A DNA stretch of 64,000 nt, taken from positions 73,967,766 to 74,031,765 of the forward strand of contig CM051458.1 of the NCBI GenBank assembly GCA_028274465.1, written 5' to 3'. Below are positions 1-9,854 of the stretch, in pieces (positions within the stretch are counted from its first letter, which is position 1; each line of letters opens with the position of its first letter). The translations under genes and the position numbers were made by a program. The DNA comes from Plantago ovata (taxonomy: Eukaryota; Streptophyta; Magnoliopsida; Lamiales; Plantaginaceae). The notes under the pieces were generated by a model. It saw nothing but the letters and a program-made list of their open reading frames with translations. It was not told the origin of the DNA and did not search any database.

Positions 1-594
1 CCATATCATGAGACGATTGCCTTACGTGATAGGATCCAATATTTCGAGCAAGGAGAGTATGAGCAGTTTTGTGACGCCTACGAACGTTTTGAGATGTATA
101 AACGTGAGTGCCCCCATCACCGTTTCGAAGATGGGGAGTTGATTTGGTGCTTCGTTGGTGGACTTCGTGAAGAGGAACGACTTAGAGTGGATCAGTTGAG
201 CGGCGGTCTGGGAGAATGTACGGTCGCCGAGGCAGAAGAAGTCCTCCGTAAGTACGCCAGAGGTTCAACACAATCCGATGAGGTCATACCAATTCACATC
301 ACCGCAAAGGAAGTAGATCGAGGTGAAGCAGGGAGCTCATCCGAGGAGTATTTTGAAACCGAAGAAATCAGTGAGGAAGATGCACATGCCGAGCAAGTTG
401 AAGATGACCTTCGTATAGCAAAAGTTGTTGAAGAAGTTGAAGTAACTAAGCATCTTACGGAAGAATTCAGCTTGTTGAATTGTGCTGAAGTAGAAGAGGT
501 TCGAGAACTTGAAGAGGAGAAAGGATTGGAAGGCGACGCCCCCTGGAGGTGGGGGGCGAGTCACCCAGCATGGGGGGAGAACCGCCTCCCCTGA
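1..594 (+). pseudogene. gag: Partial Gag of the left T1 unit (N-terminus outside window)
   Basis: The frame is open from base 1, which corresponds to codon 116 of the full copy at 3988-4926. It contains the segment PHHRFEDGELIWCFVGGL of the retrotransposon gag domain, then an acidic, glutamate-rich tail, and ends at a stop in the GC-rich box region (551-591). It differs from the second copy at only a few bases. A second frame, shifted by -1, takes over from 549. Gag would form the virus-like particle in the cytoplasm. There is no zinc knuckle in this short version. Confidence 0.8.
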
Positions 595-980
595 CCAGTG
601 AGCTGGACGACCCCAGCTCCCCTGTTTCTTTACTACCAGACATTCGCATCAACCCAAAACCACTTCCTTTCCTTACTACTGAGGTTCTTAAGTACAAAGA
701 GGTGAATCTACTTCTCCGAGGTGGAAAGCTTGACAAGCAAGATACACAGGAGCCACCACTAAACAAGCACCTCGATGAAGTCAAAGTGAATGTCCTCCTA
801 TTGATGAAGTCCTTATTGGATATGCCTGCAAAGCAAACCAGTCCATTCACCATGGTGAGATCTTTGAAGCTTCCTAGGTCTCTTTGCTACATCGGACCAA
901 GAGAATGGCGGCCACCGTGGGGAGGTACTCTTGAGTCCATTCTTGAATACTCAGCCGACCGAGGCCAAACCGTTCGGTAA
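549..980 (+). CDS. Downstream (-1 frame) Gag/linker remnant of left T1 unit
   Basis: This 143-codon frame overlaps the end of gag by 46 bases and lies -1 to it. It starts GGESPSMGGEPP, encoded by the GC-rich boxes, and contains EEVNLL-type and LLRGGK segments that in N3 lie in one continuous gag-protease frame. After about residue 60 it no longer resembles N3, which suggests an internal deletion joined this segment to the 3' region. It is either the tail of a broken reading frame or a frameshift product. No protease motif is present. Confidence 0.5.
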   Translation: MGGESPSMGGEPPPLTSELDDPSSPVSLLPDIRINPKPLPFLTTEVLKYKEVNLLLRGGKLDKQDTQEPPLNKHLDEVKVNVLLLMKSLLDMPAKQTSPFTMVRSLKLPRSLCYIGPREWRPPWGGTLESILEYSADRGQTVR

Positions 981-2437
981 CATCTAGTATCACTTTTATT
1001 TACTCATTCTCTTTTGCTAGGGACTAGCTTAAGTTTCAGGAGGGGGATGGGATGTGAACCACGATGTTAAGTATTGTTTGGCTTTGCGATGTTGAGTAGG
1101 ATAGTCTTTTTTTTTTAATTGCATTTGCACGTTTACTGCTTTCCTAGGATAGTCTTGCATGTTTTATATGGAGTTTTATTGCCGAATTTTTTGAACTTTT
1201 TTATTGGGTAGATCAACCAACTATGCCATTAATCGTATGCTTCATCTCTATGAATTTGTTTGAGGTTTTTCTCATTTGGCTTGTCACATTTATGTATTGC
1301 ACTTAGTTAAGCTTGGTAGTCTCGACATCACTTAGTGGTGTTTTCTCTACTGCGGTTCACGAAGGCCTTTATAATAGGATGATGCATGTTAGGGTCTTAT
1401 GGTTGTTTTCCCGAGTAATTATGTACCTAAGAGGCAACAAGTCTTCACCATGCTTTGAGATTGCTAAATGCCTAGGAAGGAGGTAGTGTGAGGTTGTGTG
1501 ATCCTTTGTTTATAACCTATATAGGTTTGGGGAGGGGGTTACACCATCATAGACTTGTTTCTGTTTTTCATTTTCGTATCGTGAGTTTATTTTTCCTTTT
1601 TCGTAAATTTTGTACTCCAACCTATTCTTTCGAATAGGTTTGGGGAAGTCGTGTGAGTCATTTTATTTCTCTTTTTGTTATGCTACTGCTGGATAGAAAA
1701 ATATCGAAAAAAAAGAAAGAAAAATTCCAGAAGAAAAAAAAGAGAAAAAGAAAAAAAAGAATCTAGAAAGAAAAAAAAAAGAAAAAAAAGAGAAGACCCC
1801 AAAAAAGCAAAGAAGGGTCCAAAAAATAAAGCCAAATAGCAGTTTAGCAAAGTTTGAGTCTTTTCCATTTTTCGTATTGTTCGTAATTGTGTTTTTCTAT
1901 TTTTTACCTTTTTTGTCTTAAGTGTCATCTGTTCTAGACCACCCTCGTCCTGCCATTCAGGAAGTGGTGAATAGCTTAAGACTTTACTTAAGAGATGGGT
2001 AGAATAGGGGAGTGTTATCTTTTATAGGGAACCCTCCTTCGTTTGATGAGAGCCAGTACTGGTTCGACCTCTTTTGAGGAAAAGTCTTAACATGGTGGAA
2101 CATCAGTAAGTCCTCAGTTTCATAGGCACGGGGCAACCATTCGTATCTTAGCATGCATCATTACGTCGTCACTGACTAGGTCCAGGTAGAGAATGTTACG
2201 AGAGATTATCTTTTCTTAACATAAGTGCTTATGTGGATGTGTATAAGTCAATCGAGGTATTCTTCAACCTATATTCATGCTTTGATTTATATGGTTTTTG
2301 TTCATATGTTATTTGGTAGATTCTTTAGATTAGTTCATTTTATTTGGCATGAAACTCCATTTTGAGTCTTGCATGTTTTTTGTATTAGAGTCTAGCTTAG
2401 TTGCTTGAGGACAAGCAAAGGTTCGGTTTGGGGAGTT
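981..2437 (+). other. 3' untranslated region and polypurine tract, left T1 unit
   Basis: No credible coding sequence. It contains a hairpin and G-run at 1514-1538, a second at 1619-1646 (stem ACCTATTC/GAATAGGT followed by TTTGGGGA), a purine-rich tract at about 1697-1835, and the polypurine tract CGGTTTGGGGAGTT at 2424-2437 directly before the LTR. All of these recur at the same places in N1, N2 and N3. Confidence 0.75.
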
Positions 2438-3713
2438 TGATGAATTTGTATTTTACACTTTCATTCGAGTCTTTTTCACCTAATTTAGCTATCCTCTATG
2501 TTAATTTAGCTATATTTTAGTACATTTTATTATAATAGTGTCACGTTTCCCTTTAGATTTTATTTTACAGGTTTTGGTTGAAATTCGGAGATTTACGGGC
2601 AATTATATTGAAGTCTACAAGGAATTAGTGTCCCAAAAGCCTATTTGGAGTATCTGAAGGTTTCCGGATAGGATTTGGAGTCTAGGGGTCGAATCTGGAG
2701 GTTAGAAGGCCATTAGAAGTCTGAAACCGAGTCCGAAAAGGTGAAGAAATCCAAATCCGCATCGAAAATGCGGAAATTCCGCGTTTACACTGGGGGGCGA
2801 ACCGCCCCAGCTCTCGGGCGAACCGCCCCAGAGATATTTCAGGCCTATATATAGTTGCGAGTTTTCTCTCCGAAAATCAGATCTTTCCAAGCCTACTTTC
2901 TCACCTCTCTCTATAGTTTTAGGTAGGAACTTCCCGGGGCCTGTCCTGGGAGTTCCATAGCTTAGGGGATACTTTTTCATAGCAGATTGGAGCGCGTAGG
3001 ATCGCAATCATCTGGAGATTGACAACCTTCGGTAACTTTGTATCTTACAACTTTTATCTACTTATTTTATATTCTTTCAATATGTTTTCATCTATGATTG
3101 CTATTGATTGCATGCACATTATGAGTAGCTAAATTTATCGTTGGTGGTAGTATGTGAATTCTTAGCGAGGGAAGATAATCATGCTAATGGCTATATCGCG
3201 CATTATACTCCGTGTCATTGCTTTATTTCGTTGATGAGTTGAAACCAAAATTCTCGTATGTTGTATTGATCATTATGCACACTTGGACACTTGTCGACCA
3301 ATCAGACCAAATTATCTTCGTAGTGTTGAATAATTACGGAACACAATAGGACGTTAGTTGTTGACGAGTCAGACCCATATTATCTTCGTAGTGCTTAATA
3401 CTTGCAACAGGACACAAGATTCATTCAAAGATCTCTATGCAAGACCGAGGAATTTATGCATGATTATCGACCCATTATGTTAAGAAGGACCATACTATCA
3501 CCAACCTCCATTATCTGCTTGAAAACCCCTATTGCTTTCTATCTGCTATTTTATATTCTCTTGTTAAATAGATAAAGCTAGTTATAGTGCTGAGAGAACG
3601 ACACTCGAGTCATTCTACTACTACACTACGGTTTTCGTTGTAGTTGTGGATTGCCTTTGGCTAAATACAAATATTATTTGCTGAATTAGAATCTGACAAA
3701 TTCCGGTTCATCA
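2438..3713 (+). repeat. LTR of T1 (central, shared)
   Basis: A 1276-bp repeat beginning TGATGAA and ending TTCATCA, almost identical to 6771-8046. It is preceded by a polypurine tract and followed by a primer-binding site, so it has an internal region on both sides. Two GC-rich palindromic boxes (2792-2830, core GGGCGAACCGCCCC) precede the TATA box TATATATA at 2846-2853, which marks the likely promoter and start of the R region. Confidence 0.9.
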
Positions 3714-3716
3714 AAT

Positions 3717-3734
3717 TGGCGCCGTTGTCGGGGA
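3717..3734 (+). other. Primer-binding site, tRNA-Asp type
   Basis: TGGCGCCGTTGTCGGGGA begins three bases after the LTR. It is complementary to the 3' end of plant tRNA-Asp (ending CCCCGGCAACGGCGCCA) with one mismatch, T for C. This primer is known for the Athila group. The site confirms the + orientation of T1. Confidence 0.85.
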
Positions 3735-3987
3735 CTATACTCCTTTTTTCTATTTAATTTGTTTATATTTTCAGCATTCAACCACCATAACAACTCTTGG
3801 ATTGTCTTTCAAAAATTTCACTTTCTTACCCTATTTCTTTCCTCCTATCTTGTTCAGTAAGTTCATCTAATCTGATCTTGGTTACCTTGCGTGTTTGTGC
3901 TCTCGGAATTTTTGGTGATATTGTGTTTGATTACGCTAATAGAATTAACTTTTAGTTTTGAGTTACTCTTACTACAGACATACAGGT

Positions 3988-4926
3988 ATGATGCCCATGC
4001 GCGCTAGCATGACACCCCAATTCTCGCAGGTGAGGAGAGGATCTTCCAAATACCTGGAAGACGAGTTAAGGAGGTATGAGGTGACGGGGTCCATGGTGAG
4101 GTACTTACCGAGGTACGAAGATGGAGTAGGGATGGACCCATGGAGTTTCATTCGATCCTATGAGGAGGAAATAGAAAGAATTCCAGCAGAAGGGTTTACT
4201 AGGGACCAATTATGCAGGAAACTATTTTCTTTTGCTCTTGGGTATGAGCCGAGGCGTTGGATTGCAAGGTTTGAGCCAGGATCGCTGAAAACTTGGGGCC
4301 AAGTAGTAGAGGAGTTCTTGGCGCGGTTCATGCCATATCATGAGACGATTGCCTTACGTGATAGGATCCAATATTTCGAGCAAGGAGAGTATGAGCAGTT
4401 TTGTGACGCCTACGAACGTTTTGAGATGTATAAACGTGAGTGCCCCCATCACCGTTTCGAAGATGGGGAGTTGATTTGGTGCTTCGTTGGTGGACTTCGT
4501 GAAGAGGAACGACTTAGAGTGGATCAGTTGAGCGGCGGTCTGGGAGAATGTACGGTCGCCGAGGCAGAAGAAGTCCTCCGTAAGTACGCCAGAGGTTCAA
4601 CACAATCCGATGAGGTCATACCAATTCACATCACCGCAAAGGAAGTAGATCGAGGTGAAGCAGGGAGCTCATCCGAGGAGTATTTTGAAACCGAAGAAAT
4701 CAGTGAGGAAGATGCACATGCCGAGCAAGTTGAAGATGACCTTCGTATAGCAAAAGTTGTTGAAGAAGTTGAAGTAACTAAGCATCTTACGGAAGAATTC
4801 AGCTTGTTGAATTGTGCTGAAGTAGAAGAGGTTCGAGAACTTGAAGAGGAGAAAGGATTGGAAGGCAACGCCCCCTGGAGGTGGGGGGCGAGTCGCCCAG
4901 CATGGGGGGAGAACCGCCTCCCCTGA
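3988..4926 (+). CDS. gag: Gag-like protein of T1 (complete copy)
   Basis: 313 codons from the first in-frame ATG (Met-Met-Pro-Met); the frame is open a little further upstream but without ATG. Residues about 25-170 form the retrotransposon gag domain, with SFIRSYEEEI, FSFALGYEPRRW and PHHRFEDGELIW. Residues about 195-290 are acidic and Glu/Val-rich and probably helical. There is no CCHC knuckle. N1 and N3 have clear homologues, which place T1 in their family. It ends at a stop within the GC-rich boxes (4883-4923), where the downstream frame lies at -1. The protein would assemble particles and package RNA, with the enzymes supplied by autonomous relatives. Unbroken, unlike the N1 and N3 copies. 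Confidence 0.75.
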   Translation: MMPMRASMTPQFSQVRRGSSKYLEDELRRYEVTGSMVRYLPRYEDGVGMDPWSFIRSYEEEIERIPAEGFTRDQLCRKLFSFALGYEPRRWIARFEPGSLKTWGQVVEEFLARFMPYHETIALRDRIQYFEQGEYEQFCDAYERFEMYKRECPHHRFEDGELIWCFVGGLREEERLRVDQLSGGLGECTVAEAEEVLRKYARGSTQSDEVIPIHITAKEVDRGEAGSSSEEYFETEEISEEDAHAEQVEDDLRIAKVVEEVEVTKHLTEEFSLLNCAEVEEVRELEEEKGLEGNAPWRWGASRPAWGENRLP

Positions 4927-5312
4927 CCAGTGAGCTGGACGACCCCAGCTCCCCTGTTTCTTTACTACCAGACATTCGCATCAACCCAAAACCACTTCCT
5001 TTCCTTACTACTGAGGTTCTTAAGTACAAAGAGGTGAATCTACTTCTCCGAGGTGGAAAGCTTGACAAGCAAGATACACAGGAGCCACCACTAAACAAGC
5101 ACCTCGATGAAGTCAAAGTGAATGTCCTCCTATTGATGAAGTCCTTATTGGATATGCCTGCAAAGCAAACCAGTCCATTCACCATGGTGAGATCTTTGAA
5201 GCTTCCTAGGTCTCTTTGCTACATCGGACCAAGAGAATGGCGGCCACCGTGGGGAGGTACTCTTGAGTCCATTCTTGAATACTCAGCCGACCGAGGCCAA
5301 ACCGTTCGGTAA
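4881..5312 (+). CDS. Downstream (-1 frame) Gag/linker remnant of right T1 unit
   Basis: Second copy of the 143-codon frame described at 549-980, with the same overlap and the same -1 relation to gag. The first 60 residues match the gag-to-protease linker of N3; the rest has no counterpart elsewhere in the window. No catalytic motif is seen. Confidence 0.5.
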   Translation: MGGESPSMGGEPPPLTSELDDPSSPVSLLPDIRINPKPLPFLTTEVLKYKEVNLLLRGGKLDKQDTQEPPLNKHLDEVKVNVLLLMKSLLDMPAKQTSPFTMVRSLKLPRSLCYIGPREWRPPWGGTLESILEYSADRGQTVR

Positions 5313-6770
5313 CATCTAGTATCACTTTTTATTTACTCATTCTCTTTTGCTAGGGACTAGCTTAAGTTTCATGAGGGGGATGGGATGTGAACCACGATGT
5401 TAAGTATTGTTTGGCTTTGCGATGTTGAGTAGGATAGTCTTTTTTTTTTAATTGCATTTGCACGTTTACTGCTTTCCTAGGATAGTCTTGCATGTTTTAT
5501 ATGGAGTTTTATTGCCGAATTTTTTGAACTTTTTTATTGGGTAGATCAACCAACTATGCCATTAATCGTATGCTTCATCTCTATGAATTTGTTTGAGGTT
5601 TTTCTCATTTGGCTTGTCACATTTATGTATTGCACTTAGTTAAGCTTGGTAGTCTCGACATCACTTAGTGGTGTTTTCTCTACTGCGGTTCACGAAGGCC
5701 TTTATAATAGGATGATGCATGTTAGGGTCTTATGGTTGTTTTCCCGAGTAATTATGTACCTAAGAGGCAACAAGTCTTCACCATGCTTTGAGATTGCTAA
5801 ATGCCTAGGAAGGAGGTAGTGTGAGGTTGTGTGATCCTTTGTTTATAACCTATATAGGTTTGGGGAGGGGGTTACACCATCATAGACTTGTTTCTGTTTT
5901 TCATTTTCGTATCGTGAGTTTATTTTTCCTTTTTCGTAAATTTTGTACTCCAACCTATTCTTTCGAATAGGTTTGGGGAAGTCGTGTGAGTCATTTTATT
6001 TCTCTTTTTGTTATGCTACTGCTGGATAGAAAAATATCGAAAAAAAAGAAAGAAAAATTCCAGAAGAAAAAAAAGAGAAAAAGAAAAAAAAGAATCTGGA
6101 AAGAAAAAAAAAAGAAAAAAAAGAGAAGACCCCAAAAAAGCAAAGAAGGGTCCAAAAAATAAAGCCAAATAGCAGTTTAGCAAAGTTTGAGTCTTTTCCA
6201 TTTTTCGTATTGTTCGTAATTGTGTTTTTCTATTTTTTACCTTTTTTGTCTTAAGTGTCATCTGTTCTAGACCACCCTCGTCCTGCCATTCAGGAAGTGG
6301 TGAATAGCTTAAGACTTTACTTAAGAGATGGGTAGAATAGGGGAGTGTTATCTTTTATAGGGAACCCTCCTTCGTTTGATGAGAGCCAGTACTGGTTCGA
6401 CCTCTTTTGAGGAAAAGTCTTAACATGGTGGAACATCAGTAAGTCCTCAGTTTCATAGGCACGGGGCAACCATTCGTATCTTAGCATGCATCATTACGTC
6501 GTCACTGACTAGGTCCAGGTAGAGAATGTTACGAGAGATTATCTTTTCTTAACATAAGTGCTTATGTGGATGTGTATAAGTCAATCGAGGTATTCTTCAA
6601 CCTATATTCATGCTTTGATTTATATGGTTTTTGTTCATATGTTATTTGGTAGATTCTTTAGATTAGTTCATTTTATTTGGCATGAAACTCCATTTTGAGT
6701 CTTGCATGTTTTTTGTATTAGAGTCTAGCTTAGTTGCTTGAGGACAAGCAAAGGTTCGGTTTGGGGAGTT
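5313..6770 (+). other. 3' untranslated region and polypurine tract, right T1 unit
   Basis: Near-identical copy of 981-2437. Hairpin and G-run motifs lie at about 5847-5871 and 5952-5979, the purine-rich tract at about 6030-6165, and the polypurine tract at 6757-6770. No gene seen. Confidence 0.75.
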
Positions 6771-8046
6771 TGATGAATGTGTATTTTACACTTTCATTCG
6801 AGTCTTTTTCACCTAATTTAGCTATCCTCTATGTTAATTTAGCTATATTTTAGTACATTTTATTAGAATAGTGTCACGTTTCCCTTTAGATTTTATTTTA
6901 CAGGTTTTGGTTGAAATTCGGAGATTTACGGGCAATTATATTGAAGTCTACAAGGAATTAGTGTCCCAAAAGCCTATTTGGAGTATCTGAAGGTTTCCGG
7001 ATAGGATTTGGAGTCTAGGGGTCGAATCTCGAGGTTAGAAGGCCATTAGAAGTCTGAAACCGAGTCCGAAAAGGTGAAGAAATCCAAATCCGCGTCGAAA
7101 ACGCGGAAATTCCGCGTTTACACTGGGGGGCGAACCGCCCCAGCTCTCGGGCGAACCGCCCCAGAGATATTTCGGGCCTATATATAGTTGCGAGTTTTCT
7201 CTCCGAAAATCAGATCTTTCCAAGCCTACTTTCTCACCTCTCTCTATAGTTTTAGGTAGGAACTTCCCGGGGCCTGTCCTGGGAGTTCCATAGCTTAGGG
7301 GATACTTTTTCATAGCAGATTGGAGCGCGTAGGATCGCAATCATCCGGAGATTGACAACCTTCGGTAACTTTGTATCTTACAACTTTTATCTACTTATTT
7401 TATATTCTTTCAATATGTTTTCTTCTATGATTGCTATTGATTGCATGCACAATATGAGTAGCTAAATTTATCGTTGGTGGTAGTATGTGAATTCTTAGCG
7501 AGGGAAGATAATCATGCTAATGGCTATATCGCGCATTATACTCCGTGTCATTGCTTTATTTCGTTGATGAGTTGAAACCAAAATTCTCGTATGTTGTATT
7601 GATCATTATGCACACTTGGACACTTGTCGACCAATCAGACCAAATTATCTTCGTAGTGTTGAATGATTACGGAACACAATAGGACGTTAGTTGTTGACGA
7701 GTCAGACCCATATTATCTTCGTAGTGCTTAATACTTGCAACAGGACACAAGATTCATTTAAAGATCTCTATGCAAGACCGAGGAATTTATGCATGATTAT
7801 CGACCCATTATGTTAAGAAGGACCATACTATCACCAACCTCCATTATCTGCTTGAAAACCCCTATTGCTTTCTATCTGCTGTTTTATATTCTCTTGTTAA
7901 ATAGATAAAGCTAGTTATAGTCCTGAGAGAACGACAGTCGAGTCATTCTACTACTACACTACGGTTTTCGTTGTAGTTGTGGATTGCCTTTGGCTAAATA
8001 CAAATATTATTTGCTGAATTAGAATCTGACAAATTCCGGTTCATCA
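6771..8046 (+). repeat. 3' LTR of T1
   Basis: 1276 bp, TGATGAA to TTCATCA, near-identical to 2438-3713. GC-rich boxes at 7125-7163 and TATA at 7179-7186. What follows is not a primer site but M1 gag on the other strand, so this is the outer end of the array. Confidence 0.9.
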
Positions 8047-9709
8047 CAATCCCGACCTTAATATCGAAACTTTGAGGGAGTGGCTCGGGATCCTCTTGCT
8101 CCTCTTCACTCTCGTCAGAACCAAGGTCCTTCTCTTCTTCCTTAGCATGTGGAGGTTCTTCCTTCTTGCAACACTCGCACTTAGCAACCTTCTTGATGGT
8201 GATTTCGACAAGCAGATCACCAGCCAAGGTAATGGACATCGACTTCTCAGTGTTGTTAGGCAGCTTGCCTTGTTCCCTACTTGCTCCTCGGTCGATCAAC
8301 TCTTGCATCTTTTGTTGGGCAAGCCTAGTGCTCTCTTCCAACCTATCAAGCCTTGCCCTAGTCTTCTCAGAATCTTCTTCATAACGTTTGATAAAACTTT
8401 GGGTGTGATCAACCATCTTTTGCAAGTTCTCCATCAGTTGAGCCGACTTCGACTTCGGTTGCTCTTTCGGAGCGGGGTTTTCGCAGTGGTCATTACCATA
8501 GTTAAGCCTACTACGGTCTTGGTTAGGGCCATAAGTTTGGTTAGCCGGTGCATATCCTTGATTGTTTCGGAACCCTCTTCTCCAAAATCCACCTCGAGGA
8601 TTCCTACCATCTTGTCCGTAGCTAGCTTCTTGAGTACCAAACTCCGTAGCAAAGGCATCCTCTTCGCCTCCTTGAGCCCAGTAGCCATCATCATACGCAA
8701 GCTCCGATCTACACATATGAGCCCCATGCCCGTAGTTCTTGCATATTCGGCAAACTTCGTTCGAAACAGTTGTTCCAGTGGCGCTCTTGAGGACTTGCTT
8801 CAATTCGTTGGTAAAGCACTCGAATTGATCCCCATTCCCCCTATACATAGGGGCTTCTTGAGTCAGTGGAGCTTTAGGTCCACGTCTCCTAACCATCGCT
8901 CTTGGGTCCTTGAACTGCGAACCTTTAGCAAGCCTTTCGAAAACTACCCAGACGGCTTCTGCGATTTCCTCCCAAATATTGCCTCGGCATTGGAAATCCA
9001 CCACTGGTTGGTTCTCGAAGGTTAGTCCATTGTAGAAGTGTTGGACTAGGTCAGAAAGCTCAAAACCATGGTGAGGGCACTTGTTCGTTAGATCTTGGAA
9101 CCTCTCAAACACGGTGTAGATGGTCTCATCATAGTCCTGTTTGAATCCAGTGATTTGCGCCTTTAGCGCGGTGGTCAAGGTGTGAGGGAAGTATTTTTCC
9201 ATGAAAGCTGAAAAAACCTTCTCCCAAGTGTCCAGCGAGCCTGCTGGTAGAGAACTCAACCATGACTTGGCTTTGTCGCCAAGCCCCATAGCAAAAACCT
9301 TCATCCTCAACTTATTCGTTGTTATTTCAGCTCCGGGTCGTGGGAGTTGGTTGACGAAATCATCGATATCGTGCAAGTACCCCATCACATCTTCCCTTGC
9401 TAGGCCATAGAACCTCGGAAGTTGTTGGAACGCGTGGTTCTTGATTTCCAGATCTCGAGTTGCAGATGAAAGAACAATCACCGGTCCCCTCATACGATCC
9501 TTGGAGGGTTGAACCCATGCTTTCAGTGGTCTAGCTTCTGCCATTCCGTCGATTTCCTTGAAAAGACTGTGCAGAGATTCAAAGACATCGGTATCCTCTA
9601 TTTCCTCTAGCTCACGCCTTTGAAGTAGCCGCCTTCTTCGGTGGTAGACTCTGTCGATCTCAGCAATTGAATCAGCAAGCGGTGTTCCTCTAGATCGTGT
9701 ATGTGGCAT
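8047..9709 (-). CDS. gag: Gag polyprotein of M1, 3'-truncated by T1
   Basis: An uninterrupted frame of 554 codons from ATG at 9709 (MPHTRS start) to the T1 junction; reading further would run into LTR sequence. Residues about 80-240 form the retrotransposon gag domain (RFYGLAREDVMGYL, WLSSLPAGSLDTWEKVF, CPHHGFELSDL). A CCHC zinc knuckle CRICKNYGHGAHMC lies at about residues 320-333, followed by a Gly/Asn/Arg-rich segment, a coiled-coil-like stretch and an acidic Glu-rich tail. The N2 homologue continues into an aspartic protease with no reverse transcriptase. This is the most intact gag in the window. It acts as capsid and nucleocapsid of a cytoplasmic particle. Confidence 0.85.
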
Positions 9710-9833
9710 ACAATATCTGTAACAGACTAGGAAAGCAGTATCAGAGAGAGATTAAAAAGGAAAACTAAAACTATTAGAATTAGGAATTGAATGCTGAAAA
9801 TATAAAAAAATTAAATAGAAAAAAGGAGTATAG

Positions 9834-9851
9834 TCCCCGGCAACGGCGCCA
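9834..9851 (-). other. Primer-binding site of M1, tRNA-Asp type
   Basis: On the minus strand TGGCGCCGTTGCCGGGGA, an exact complement of the plant tRNA-Asp 3' end, three bases inside the LTR edge at 9855. It fixes the minus orientation of M1. Confidence 0.9.
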
Positions 9852-9854
9852 AGT

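Larger units (their letters stand above)
1..8046 (+). mobile_element. T1: tandem, LTR-sharing array of a gag-only Athila-like Ty3/gypsy element
   Basis: Positions 1-3713 repeat at 4333-8046 with an offset of 4332-4333 and only scattered single-base differences (for example 536 versus 4868). The order is internal, LTR (2438-3713), primer site, internal, LTR (6771-8046), so the middle LTR acts both as the 3' LTR of one unit and the 5' LTR of the next. The array enters from the left edge of the window. Its right end interrupts the gag of M1 on the other strand, with flank CAATC at 8047-8051. Units encode only a Gag; there is no protease, reverse transcriptase or integrase. Such arrays usually arise by unequal recombination between LTRs. 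A duplicated assembly of one copy is the main alternative. Confidence 0.85.

Noticed and set aside
8072..9025. 317-codon open frame on the + strand
   Set aside because: Complete antisense shadow of the intact M1 gag, with no start context or recognised domain; similar shadows lie opposite N2 gag and N3 protease.
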